Shown here in pieces: positions 22,704 through 33,767 of a stretch of 64,000 nt of DNA (positions are counted from its first letter, which is position 1; every line of letters begins with the position of its first letter). Location: the NCBI GenBank assembly GCA_009193035.1, contig SWDT01000020.1, positions 310,001 through 374,000 on the forward strand. The letters are read 5' to 3'. The translations under genes were made by a program, and so were the position numbers. The stretch is from Halicephalobus mephisto. Lineage: Eukaryota > Nematoda > Chromadorea > Rhabditida > Panagrolaimidae. The notes beneath the pieces are model-generated. The model was not told where the DNA came from, made no database searches, and worked only from the letters and a program-made list of their open reading frames with translations.

Positions 22704-25498
22704 ATGGGAGATGCTTTTGAATTCATCGATGAAGTCCCACTCAAGTATCCGGCGGATTTTGAAACGAATATTGTTTCGAAGAAGTGGAACGAGAGAGTCG
22801 AGGCTCTGGAAGAGCTGCTGAATCACGTCCACAAAAATCCCAAACTCGATTCCAACGGTGATTATAGTCAATTAATTTTCCATTTAAAAAACGTAGGTTA
22901 TTGATTTTCTATTAAAACGATTTTTAACTTCATTTAAGTCAATTTTTACCATTATATAAGATATTATTACTTTTTAAAACCCCATATATAATTTCAACCT
23001 TCATGTATTATTTGCAAATTCCACATATTATTTTTCAATCCAATGTATAATTTCTTCATTTTCATAAGTAATTTTCAAATTTCATATATAATTTCTCTGT
23101 TTTCATAAGTACTTTTCAAATTTTATATAACTTTTTCGTTTTCATATGTAATTTTCAAACTCCCATATACTACTTTTTAATTTTATATAATTTCAGATAA
23201 TTCAAAGAGATGCTAACATCAATGTTCAAGCTAATGCTGTCAAGATGGTTCAAGCTCTGGCTTTGGGGCTTAGATCCAGATTCGTCCCGTATATCCACCA
23301 GTTTTTGCCTTTTTTATTCGACAAATTCAAGGAGAAAAAGCCAGTTTTGCGTGATCCTCTGGTGGAATGTTGTGATTCTTTAGGGAAATTGGTTTGGATT
23401 TGACTTTATATGAACGTTAATTTTTGAATTTCAGGCGAATTTGGACAACATTGTGGACGATGTGACGTCAGCCATGGGAAAACCGAATCCTCAAATCAAA
23501 CAGCAAGTCGATAATTTTATATTTAAACAATTGACAAAGTTTGGAAAAGAAGATCACCCGAAAAAATTCGTCAAAATTGTCATTCCTGTCCTGGTCAAAC
23601 ACGCGGAAGACGGCGACAAAGACGTACGTGAAGCCGCTCTGGTAGCCTTAGGGGGGATAATGAGACTTACTGGCGAAAAGGTTCTTGAAAGTCTTGCTGG
23701 TAAGATTATGGTAGATCAATCGAAATTTTCGAAGATAACTGAAGGAAAAGAAAAATCCGACGAAGAATATTCCGTTTTTCGGTCTAAAACTCAAGAATCA
23801 GCTCCGATTACTGTAGGTCCATCTGGAGACGAACCTGATCAAGAATCTGAAGCAGATCCGTCGAAGGAACTCGAGGCCGATCCTTGGGACTTCATGGATC
23901 CCGTGGATATCCTTCCTAAGCTCCCAGCGAAGTTCGACGAAGAATTAAATTCCGCAAAATGGCTAGAAAGAAAAGAAGCTTTAGAATTTTTATTAAAATT
24001 AATGACAGAAAATCCTAAATTAAATCCAGAAGCTCAATATGGAGAAATTTCACGAAAATTGGCGAAAATTATTTCGAAAGATTCCAACATTAACGTGGTT
24101 GCTGTGGCTGGAAAGGTCGTCGCAGGTCTGGCGAAAGGTCTGAGAGCAAATTTTGGACCATATTGTTCTATTTTAATTCCTGTTATTTTTGAAAAATTTA
24201 AAGAAAAAAAATCTGTAGTCAAAGAATCCTTAATTGAAGCCATTAATTCGATTTATAAAACTACAACTTTGGAATCTATTTTCGATTATGTGGTTACTGC
24301 CTTAGGAAAACCAAATCCAAACGTAAAAATTGAAACAAATTTATTTTTATCAAGGATATTCAAGGGATTCACTTCCGAAACGGCTCCGAAGAAGGTAATC
24401 AAGGACTTATTTCCGCTGATTATGAAATGCACAAGTGATTCGGATTCAGAAACCAGAGAAGCCTCGTTCGTCGCCATTGGATGTCTTATGAAAGCTATCG
24501 GAAAGGAAAATGTGACTTCGATGCTGGGGGATTTGGCTAAAGATAACTCAAAATTTTCTCAAATAGAAAAATTTTACAATGAAGCAATTCAAAAAATCGA
24601 TGATGGACTTGTAAGTGAAATAGAAAAATTAAAAAATAAAAACTTGGAAAATAAATCTGGCAAAAATTTTGTTAAAGAAAAACCAATTTTATCAAGACGA
24701 GAAGTTTCAAATGCCAAACCAATTCAGAAACCAGGATTTGCAAATGGTACTCCGATGACATCCAAGGATAAAGACGTGAACAAGAATTTCCAGAAAAAAT
24801 CAATGAATTCTAAATCATTGTCAAGTACTCGACCTCTATCAAGTACCGGATCTTTATCAAGCACTCGACCCCTATCAAGTACCGGATCTTTATCAAGCAC
24901 TCGACCTTTATCAAGTACCCGACCCCTGTCAAGTACCCGACCCCCGTTGAGTACTCGGCCTTTGTCCGGTAGTGCTCTTAAGGAAACTAGATCGTCTGTT
25001 CTTCGTAATGCCAAGATTAAAGCTAATAATACTGCTGTAGTTTCTGACACTCCGAAGAGGGTCTCTAGACCGATGAATTCAGCTCAAGCCAAACCTCCGA
25101 TTGTGAAGAAGCCTGATTCGGATAATTCTGGGAAAATCCTCAGTATTGAGAATCATGAATTGTCTAATGGAATACCGAATTCTAGAAGAAGCCTGATTCC
25201 TCCGAGACCTGTTTCGTCTACTGTAGGTACTGTAACGACGGATTCTAGAAGAAGTCTGATTCCTCCAAGGCCTGTTTCGTCTTCTGTAAGTGGTACTGTA
25301 GATTCTGGATCAACAAATTCTAGAAGAAGTTTAATTCCTCCAAGGCCTGTTTCATCTGGTTTGTCTAAAACAGTGTCTTCAGAATCCCTGAAGTCGGACA
25401 ATGGATCGAATTCTAAGATTCATACTGTAGGTCCCAGATTGTCTGGTGGAAAAACCATGGTCGGAAGCAAATTGCCAATTTTTGGAAAAAAAATTTAA
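22704..25498 (+). CDS. zyg-9: ZYG-9/XMAP215-family microtubule protein with two TOG domains and SLIP motifs
   Basis: Exons 22704-22892, 23197-23391 and 23435-25498 give 815 residues. TOG 1 (about residues 1-230) and TOG 2 (about 280-520) share PKLPAKFDEELNSAKWLERK-type first helices and HEAT repeats such as GKPNPQIKQQVDNF and GKPNPNVKIETNLF. Residues 520-815 are basic and Ser/Pro/Arg-rich. They include a six-residue LSSTRP/LSSTGS tandem array and three copies of SRRSLIPPRPVSS. C. elegans ZYG-9 has three TOGs and is much longer. Here only two are encoded and no downstream TOG is seen. The family speeds microtubule growth and acts at centrosomes. TTTTAG/GTAGCC ATGG suggests a trans-spliced start. 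It may be a shortened orthologue or a paralogue. Confidence 0.85.
24819..24968 (+). repeat. 18-bp coding minisatellite (LSSTRP/LSSTGS)
   Basis: About eight 18-nt units such as TCAAGTACTCGACCTCTA encode alternating LSSTRP and LSSTGS in the linker of the TOG protein. Copy number is likely variable. Confidence 0.9.
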
Positions 25499-25671
25499 TT
25501 TTTTAAAATAAGAATTTTTTTTATTTCGGGTACAGTATACTTGTAGATTTTTATATTTTTAAAATTATTTTTAAAATTGCAATGAAAACAAAAAAATGGT
25601 CTTGAAGAGAATTCTGTACAGAAGACCGGAGATTCTGAAGGATTTTTTTTTTTCAATATGAAGTTGTGGAT

Positions 25672-26862
25672 TTATTCAATAGTGGATTCAGAATCCTCCG
25701 GAAACACTGGAGGAGGAACGGGATCGTTGGGGATTACGGGATGATCGATTTTGGGAATTGGACGTAAATCCTTAGGCAATGGACGAGGACCGACAATCGG
25801 GTATGCGTTGGGCGGAAGTGGAAGTTCGTCTTCGCCACAAAGTTTCTTTTCTCGACACATTTTTGTTGGAGCATCTGGTTCCAAAAGTTTTTCTATTTTC
25901 TCTCTGTTTTGAAATGCTTCACGACATTTTACTTGATCATTGGGATCTGGGTAGTTTTCACAGGATTTCAACATATTCTAAAAAATTCATTAATAAATAT
26001 TATAATTGAAATAATTTTTCGAAGTTTTTGAATTCGCGCGCAGGAGCGAGTGAAGGTAAAAAGTGATAAATTTGGTAGCTACTGAAATTGACTCGCAATG
26101 TCCTCACGCGCGTTCTTTTTGTTTATTTTACCAGTCTTCAAATTAAACAATAGTAAATCTGGCAGTTTACCAAATCGACTCGCGTTTTTCTGTTGTTTTT
26201 TTCGCCAGTTTTGAAAGTGATAAACCTGGTAGCTTACTGAAGTCGACTCGCACTGTCCTCACGCGCCTTTTCTTTTCTAACAATCCTAAAATTTTTCAAA
26301 AACTTCTAAAAATCCACTTCGCCTTCTCATCAAATTTTACAATCTCCTGTCCAAACTATTAACAATTTAACTTTCTAGTACTATGGTTTTTGTGCGCTTT
26401 CTGAATTCTCGCGTAACAGGAAGTGAACTTTATGACAATATAAAAAAGTAGTAAAATTTACAACTTTTTAAGTGTTTTTTTACTTAATTTTCAACTTTCT
26501 AAAAATTCATGTTAAACTAATTTCGTAGTAGAGATTATTTTTTTAGTTTTTTTTAGATTTTTAGATTTTTTAAAATTTTAATTTTTTTTAAAATTTTAAT
26601 TTTTAGGTTTTTTAAAATTTTTAGTTTTTTTTTAATTTTTAGGTTATAATCAACTCACGGTTTGGAACGCGGCGGGGTTCTCCATGAGGCTGAATCGGAG
26701 CTTGTTGACGACGTTGTGGCAGAGGGTGCAGAGGATTTCCTTCGGGATAAACTTGAGTTTCTCCAAGGACAGTTTTATTCCTTCTTGGTCTTCGTTCTTG
26801 AGATCGCTGGCGGCAACAAGGATCGAAATCCCAAAAATCAAAACGAAGATCCGAGGAAGCAT
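25672..26862 (-). CDS. Saposin-B-like secreted protein with Pro-rich tail
   Basis: Exons 26862-26659 and 25977-25672 join in phase 0 to give 169 residues. A signal peptide (MLPRIFVLIFGISILVAA) is followed by a saposin B domain: ILCTLCHNVVNKLRF, MLKSCENYP, VKCREAF, KMCREKKLCG. This supplies six cysteines of the usual pairing. The last 55 residues are proline-rich (PRPLPKDLRPIPKIDHPVIP). Saposin-like proteins bind or disrupt membranes and lipids, and many nematode ones act in the gut. The intron carries copy 3 of the 335-bp repeat in inverse orientation. The 3' end is convergent with the TOG gene, 173 bp away. Confidence 0.85.
26027..26372 (-). repeat. 335-bp GCGAGTCGA interspersed repeat, copy 3 (inverted)
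   Basis: Reverse-complement copy of the elements at 18685 and 20940, inside the saposin-gene intron. It runs from GAATTCGCGCGCAGGAGCG to CTCCTGTCCAAACTATT. Confidence 0.9.
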
Positions 26863-28526
26863 TCTGGAATAACCTTGTTTTAAAAAATCGAAACTAAAGT
26901 CGATCCCGATCTAAAAGACGGAATCTGGAGGCAGTTCCCGTCTTTTAAACGATTCAAGAGGGTTGGCAGAACCGTCTTGACAGCACATGCCTCGTTGAAT
27001 GGCGGTGCGCAAATTACCACTTTTACCGCCTAATCGGGGAAAAGACGTTCCAAACAAACACTTAAATGGAGAGAATGATCAAACTCAAATTGTCGAAAAT
27101 ATTACTTTTTAGAGACCAAAGTCTTCCATTAAGTTCTCAAATGTTCAAAAATCAAGTAAAAGCGTCTGGAATTCTGGGGACGTTTTTAGAAGACTTCAGA
27201 AGTTTAGTAGAGGATTCTGGGAGTTTTAGAAGACTTCGGAATCCAGCAGAAGATTCTGGGAGTTTTTAGAATCTTAGAAGAAATTTTTAGAGAACTTCTG
27301 AAATTTAGTAGAAAATTCTGGGAGTTTTAGAAGACTTCAGAAGTTTAGTAGAGGATTCTGAAAGTTTTTAGGATCTTAGAAGAAATTTTTAGAGGACTTC
27401 TGAAATTTAGTAGAGGATTCTGGGAGTTTTAGAAGACTTCAGAAGTTTAGTAGAAGATTCTGGGAGTTTTTAGAATCTTAGAAGAAGTTTTTAGAGGACT
27501 TCTGAAATTTAGTAGAGGATTCTGAAATTTTTTAGAATCTTAAAAAATTCAGCAGAAGCTTCTGAAGTTTTCCAAAAGTCTACAGTAATCTTATAGAATC
27601 TCAAGATGATTTTCTGAAGATTACAGAACTTTGTTTAAAACTTAATTTTTTAAAAATTAAATTTTTTCAAAACAAATTTATTTTTAATGAAAAATTAAAA
27701 TTAAAAAAAAATAAAATTTTAAATTTCCTTAATTTAAAAAAAAATAAAATTTTTATTTTTAATTACAAAAATTTAAAAAAATAAATTTAAAAATCTTTTT
27801 TAATTTAAAAAATAAAATTTTTATTTTAAATAAAAAAAAAATAAAATTTTTATTTTAAATAAAAAAAAAGTAAAATTTTTATTTTAAATCAAAAAAGTAA
27901 AATTTTTATTTTAAATCAAAAAAAAAGTAAAATTTTTATTTTAAATAAAAAAAAGTAAAATTTTTATTTTAAATCAAAAAAAAAATAAAATTTTTATTTT
28001 AAATAAAAAAAAATAAAATTTTTATTTTAAATCAAAAAAAATAAAAAAAATTTTTTTTCAAAATAAAAATTTTCTGCTTTAACTTTAAAAAAATTTATAA
28101 AAGATTCACTTGATTAACTTGTTTCAAAAAAAAAATGATCATCACTGTTCCACTTTCAAATGATATAACTTTTTTTAATTTTTTTTTCTTTCATAAAAGT
28201 CACGAAAAATTTTAAAACTAAAATAGAATTACGTGAAAATTCTTAAAATAATTTAATTTAGACAAAAAATCATTTTCTAGACAAATTAAAAAAAGTTCAA
28301 GTGATTTTTTTTGATCAAAAAACGATAATTGACGACCTCCAAGGTGAACGAAAATTTCGAAAACCATCAACATGCCCTCGGAATTGTGGCCAATCCGGTT
28401 TTCTAAAACTTCCCGTCAAAAACAAATTCAATTCACAAATTTTATTTTAAAAAAGTCAAAAAATAATATTTCAAAAACAAAATTTATTCTTACAAGTTAC
28501 AAAAAAACACAAAATATCATTTTTCT
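26863..28526. other. Intergenic: minisatellite and poly(AT) arrays
   Basis: 27170-27550 holds about eight 45-50-bp units of AGAAGACTTCAGAAGTTTAG with AGGATTCTGGGAGTTTT. 27700-28045 holds nine or so units of AAAATAAAATTTTTATTTTA. The saposin-gene promoter must lie within 26863-27060. No gene is seen. Confidence 0.7.
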
Positions 28527-29217
28527 CTACTGCTTTCCAAAGAATTCCTTACTACCCTTTACATCGGGCTTGATAGTGTCCTTTCCAGGAGTCCAGTTAG
28601 CAGGACAAACTTCTCCATGTTTATCGGTGAATTGGAAGGCTTGAACAAGACGAAGAGTCTCATCAACACTACGACCAACAGGCAAATCGTTAATAGTAAT
28701 CTGACGAAGAATTCCCTTAGGATCAATGATAAACAATCCACTAAAAAACACTCAAAAATTCATTTAAAACTACAAAATCAAACATACCGATAAGCAATGC
28801 CTTCATCCTCCTTCAAGACACCATAATCACGAGCAAGTTTATGGTTTGTGTCGGCCAAAACCGGAATATTCATTTCTCCAAGACCACCATGCTTTCTCGG
28901 AGTGTTAATCCAAGCCAAATGAGAAAACTTGGAATCCGTAGAAGCAGCAAGAACCTCAACTCCAAGATCTTTGAACTCCTTAGCACGATCAGAAAAAGCA
29001 ATAATTTCAGTCGGACAGACAAAAGTGCTACAAAATACAAAAATTAACAATCAAAAACAATTAAAAAATCGATAAAAACTTACAAATCAAGAGGATAGAA
29101 GAAAAGAACAACGTATTTACCCTTGTATTGGCTCAAGCTAACGGTCTTAAAATCTCCATTAACGACAGCATCATTAGTGAAGTCAGGAGCGGGCTTGCCA
29201 ATGAAAGCTTTCGACAT
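28527..29217 (-). CDS. prdx-2: Typical 2-Cys peroxiredoxin, core isoform
   Basis: Exons 29217-29084, 29027-28788 and 28740-28527 give 195 residues. The peroxidatic motif FTFVCPTE and the resolving motif GEVCPANW are intact, with [13 protein letters not shown] and YRGLFIIDP between them. It reduces hydrogen peroxide in the cytosol using thioredoxin. The GGLG loop of hyperoxidation-sensitive eukaryotic enzymes is present. The partner C-terminal YF is changed to FF (KEFFGKQ). An acceptor TTTTAG lies nine bases before this ATG, so this start can be reached by trans-splicing or by splicing from upstream first exons. In C. elegans prdx-2 also makes isoforms with different N-termini. Confidence 0.95.
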
Positions 29218-29717
29218 TGCAATCGTCTAAAATAACATATTAAAAATCACAAAAATTCAATTATTTTAAAAAAACGACCACGAAGAAAAACATAAAAAAC
29301 GTTTAAAAAATTGCCGGACAGTTGCTGACAAACACACCGAACCCTCACATTGTGCAGTATATACAGCTATGTCCAGCAGCAGTTCCGTAAAAAAACGAAC
29401 GAGCCCAAGGACACCATGCAGTGCTTCCAAATGCTCGAGAAACTTCTACATTCAAGTCTATTTTGCGCGAAATAAAAACCGATAATTTCGACCAGTTTTC
29501 TCTATCAATATCATCAAACAAGACTGATTTAAGGAAATTATTGCAGAAAATTGATTGCGTCAACCAACCTCGTTTCAACGAAACACAACTAAAACTGATG
29601 AAAGTTTCCGGCTTTACGAGGTAAACACCCAATTCAAAAACACAAACAAAGTTCGATAACGAAATACCAAGTGACGTATTGTCATCAAAATGGTCAAAAA
29701 TCACAAATAGTACTCAC

Positions 29718-29732
29718 CATGGTTCTATACAT
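29718..29732 (-). other. prdx-2: Possible alternative first exon of prdx-2
   Basis: ATG TAT AGA ACC ATG is followed directly by the donor GTGAGT. Spliced to the acceptor at 29226 it reads [13 protein letters not shown] in frame with the core protein. Confidence 0.45.
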
Positions 29733-30551
29733 ACAATATTATTTCCAGCAAATAGTAATACTCAGATTCCACGCGAATGAAATACTTCCAAATAAAGTCA
29801 AAACAGATTTTTGAGATTTGAGTGAAATTAAAACCCGGCGCTAGGTACAGAGACCTAGCCAAACGGCTTCAATTGATGGCATTAAGTGTCCCAAGAGTGG
29901 AAAACAGCCACGCCAACATAATTTCCTGGCTTACGAGACATAGAGGAATACCTTTTTGAATTGAATAATTCACAGGAATTTTAAAGAAGTAATGTGACAG
30001 TTTTGCACAAAACCGTCAAGACCAACAGGATCAAAGTCCATATAGTTCCATTAATCAGTTCTTGATTAAGAAACATACAAAGAAACGCGCAAAGAACCAT
30101 CAAAATAATACCACATGTCACTTAAATTGCAAAAACGCACGATAGATCACCCGGATAATGTTTGTTTCCATCTTTACACCTAAGTGCAGAAAGCGGGGAC
30201 AGTTATAAAAATTGGAAAAATTGAGATATAAAATACAAAATAAGAATAATATAACATCTAGGTACAAAAACCCGAAATAAGCATTATATATCACTTAGGC
30301 ATTAACATTGGGACAGATATTATATATCATCTAGGTGTAAAGAAGGAAATAAACATCGCGGGAGTAGAGAAGCCTAAATAAGCACCACACATCATCTAGG
30401 TAAGAAACTGAAACAACTATTATATATCAACTAGGTGTAAAGAAGGAAATAGATATATCGCGGGAGTACAGAAGCCTAAATAAGCACCACATATCATCTA
30501 GGTAGAAAATCGGAACGATATATCAACGACAATCTAAAAATGAAAACAGAC
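29733..30551. repeat. prdx-2 5' region with a tandem duplication
   Basis: Two units of about 110 bp at 30330-30515 share ATCGCGGGAGTA, GAAGCCTAAATAAGCACCAC and ATCATCTAGGTA. Shorter related pieces with ATATATCA and TCTAGGT start near 30240. 30627-31009 holds the 5' flank of prdx-2 and of the divergent DUF3421 gene, with nothing else recognised. Confidence 0.65.
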
Positions 30552-30626
30552 CTTCAGCAATTTAGGTTCTGGAGCTTCACAAACTGGATCGATAACCGGA
30601 CGCTTGAGAGCAATAGATGGAGTCAT
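30552..30626 (-). other. prdx-2: Alternative first coding exon of prdx-2 (25-residue N-terminus)
   Basis: An ATG at 30626 opens MTPSIALKRPVIDPVCEAP and then PEPKLLK, ending at donor AAG/GTCTGT in phase 0. This fits the phase-0 acceptor at 29226. It adds a Pro-rich, basic leader with one extra cysteine. The intron would be about 1.3 kb. Confidence 0.65.
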
Positions 30627-31009
30627 GTTTAGTGAAATTCGAAAAAAACTTGAAGCGAAAACGAGGAATCGGAAAGGGCGCGGAAAAAGAACAAAGAAAA
30701 CGAATCAGGAAAATTAAAGAATCACTCCACTCGCACTTTGAATTTTCTGGCAATTCTGGGCGCGATGAGGGAACAACAAATGGAAAATGGTAAATAAGGC
30801 AATAATATCAGTTTTGTCGAAAATTCCAATTTAACCATGTATTCTCGATTGAAGTCGTTTGGTTAACCAGTTTTTCCTTTCCAGAAGAACGGCTTGTCTT
30901 TGATGTTTTATTTTTATTCAAATTTCTTTGATTTTCATTTTTTTGAATAATTTGCATAAAAATCGAAAATGATTGATTATGTAGATCATTTTGAATATCT
31001 TTTTCCTGG

Positions 31010-33232
31010 ATGAACGGTCGACTGATTTCTCAGAAAATGCCTCCAGAAGACACCTGGGCGTTTCAACCCATCGGGTCCCCTTTCCCCGACAACCCCGTCA
31101 GGGTCAAAAACCAGCAAAACATGTGTGAGTTTTTTCCTTTAGTTCTTGATCTGGAAGGTTTACAATTGCTTCTTTATTTCGTAAGAACTATTTCTTTCAT
31201 TTTTAGACCAGTTTTTCTTTTCAAACAGCCTAACATGACAATTAAGAAGAAACACTGGCCTAAAAAAGGAAAAACTGACAATTGCTCCTTTGCGGTTTTT
31301 GACCCCTGATTTCGCAATAAAGAACTTCGAAATTGACATAAATCCTAAGTGCCCCAGGGGAGTAACTGTCCTGCGATCTACTTTTTACTTTTTTAGATTA
31401 TGTTTTGTTTTTAAAGTAGCTTAAATTTCAAGTGATCAGGAAATTTAATTTAAAAAACTGAAATTACTGTAACTTTTAAGAAATGTCCCAGGGGAGCAAG
31501 TTTCGTAAGTCTATTTGAAGGGCTTTTTCAGATGTCGCTCTTTGGTACAAGCATGGGAAGCCGATCCACGGAAGAGCCTGGAACGAGTCCGGCAACGTCC
31601 AGTGCTCGTTCCCCTACAACAAGAAGGAACTGACGGGGGCTCGTGACTTAGGGGGCCAGATCCAGATTCTGACTTACAACGGAGACTACAATAGTCTTGG
31701 GTACTGGTGAGTATATATTATAAAACTAAAACCCAGCTTATTTTCTTGGTATCTGATAAGTAGGACTTTTGAAAACCAATTTTATTTCGAATAATGGATT
31801 TTAAAATGGAGGTATATTGAAAAAGAAAAGAAATTCAATCAATTGCAGTGGATTTTCAATATCATCGAAGAAATAATATATAATAATTTAGTACTTTTCA
31901 ATTAATTTTTGTGCCTAAAATTAGATTCGAACTGAAAAACGAAAAAGCTCTTCGCGCTCATCAGGAACTTTCGCGGCGAGAGCTGACTTTACAATTCTTT
32001 CTTCTTATGCCCAATTTGACTCGCACTGATAAACTTGCCAGTTCAATATGGCTCTCAGGAACTTTCGTGATAGGAACCGATTTCACGCTTTTCCTCCTTT
32101 CTTCTTGTGCCCAATTTGACTCGCACTGATAAACCTGCCAGTCCGTTGTAATCTTCAGGGATTTTCGTGATAAGAGTTGATTTTACTTTTTCTCATGTTG
32201 TTTTTGTCCTAAAATCCCACTTTCACTGCTAAACTTTTAAGTTTCTCATGTTTATCAGGGACTTTCGTGGTGAGAATTAAGTTTGTCTTTCTTGCATCTA
32301 ATTTGATTCTCGTTTTGGAGAACTGTACTCTGATTAGTAAAAACGTTCTTGTCGAGAATTGGTTATATTTGGGAATGTGAAATTAATGAGTTGTTTTTAG
32401 GTACGAATGGCTGCCGTTCAAGGCCCGGGATCAGCCCCATCTGCAGCTGGTTAAATGCGGTCAATCCACTCCTGTCCTGATGAAACACACTGATGGCCGG
32501 TATTTTTTGGGTTACCTCGACGTGTCCACCGAAATCGCCAGCTATTCCGTCGATGGAAAGGCCTATGAAGTCGCCGGAGGGCCAGTCCAGGATCTCCTTG
32601 TGATTTTCCGGAATTTAAAACCTCCTCCTACTGAAATCAAGGTAGAAATCTTCTAAAATTATTAATGAATGTTAATTTCCAGATAATCGACGACCAATGG
32701 ATCGACGTTAGATATATGGACAATTTTCCTGCCAACGCTTTCCCGGCCGATGGTGGACGTTTATTGAAGCAGGAAGACGGTCGTTTCATGGTCCAGTACG
32801 TTGCTCTCTGGTACAAGCACGGGATGCCGTTGTTCGGAAGGGCTTTCCCCAACGATTCCGGGAAACTGGTCGCTCACTTCGGATGGGACAAACAGGAAAA
32901 CGCTGGGCCCGAGATTGGGTCCCTCCAGCTGCTGGCCCAAATTCCATTTGAAAACGTAAGGTTTTTAATTTCGAAAATTTACATAATTTCCACATTTTCA
33001 GATGGCCATGGAGTACAGATGGGTGCCCTTCTCCCAGAGGAACGCCTGTGGATTTCGTCCACTCCATGTCGGCGAATCTGCTCCATGTATTCTGAAGGAC
33101 GACAAAGGCATCGAAAGACTCGGAAATGTTCATCTTCGACTTGGCAAGGCCTCTGCTGGTGTCGGAGGAAAGGAACTCACCATTACCGGACCTGCTGTCG
33201 AAAATTTGCTTGTGCTTGTTCGTCGTCCTTAA
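31010..33232 (+). CDS. DUF3421 (DM9/natterin-3-like) protein
   Basis: Exons 31010-31124, 31532-31706, 32401-32641, 32683-32955 and 33002-33232 give 344 residues with all phases matching. The two halves are homologous. [17 protein letters not shown] in the first half corresponds to [17 protein letters not shown] in the second. [13 protein letters not shown] corresponds to [14 protein letters not shown]. There is no signal peptide. DM9-type repeats form a beta-rich lectin-like fold in several invertebrates, so carbohydrate binding is possible but inferred. The long second intron holds inverted relatives of the 10495 repeat. Codons are relatively GC-rich, suggesting good expression. Confidence 0.88.
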
Positions 33233-33767
33233 CTGATTATTTGAAGAACAAAGAATTGTGATGTGATTGTCGGGTAAACATTATTTGGAGAATTTTTGTG
33301 GCATGATTATGACGAAATATAGTTAGGATTTAGGTTAGTGGATTAAATTTGGTTTTTTTAAAGCCTTTAAGTCGTAAACGACATTTGAAAGGAATTAATT
33401 GTTGCACATTGGCGTTGTGTGTCAGACTGCCAATTGATCATTGAGGAAGGATTGCACAATGTGTCACAATTTTTCTTTTTGGGTCTTTGATCATCTTTTA
33501 AATACTATTAATTCCCTCAATTATGGTTAAAATAATAATATTACTATTCTAAATATCATAAACATTAATTTCAATGTAATTTGAAAAAGTTCGATATATG
33601 GATTTTTTTCTTTCAATTTCATCAGCCTATTTTTAATCAACGTCATTTTTTGTCTTATGATTGACGTGGTTTTTTAAATTTTTTTGTATTTAATTTTAAC
33701 TTTTTTATGTTTATTTTTTTGTGTTTAATTTTAGCTTTTTTTTGTTTAATTTTTGATTTTTAGGATC
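33233..33767. other. Spacer between DUF3421 and TMEM41 genes
   Basis: AT-rich, no gene seen. It ends in T-rich DNA and an acceptor TTTTTAG at 33757-33763, four bases before the next ATG, as expected for a trans-spliced downstream gene. Confidence 0.5.
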
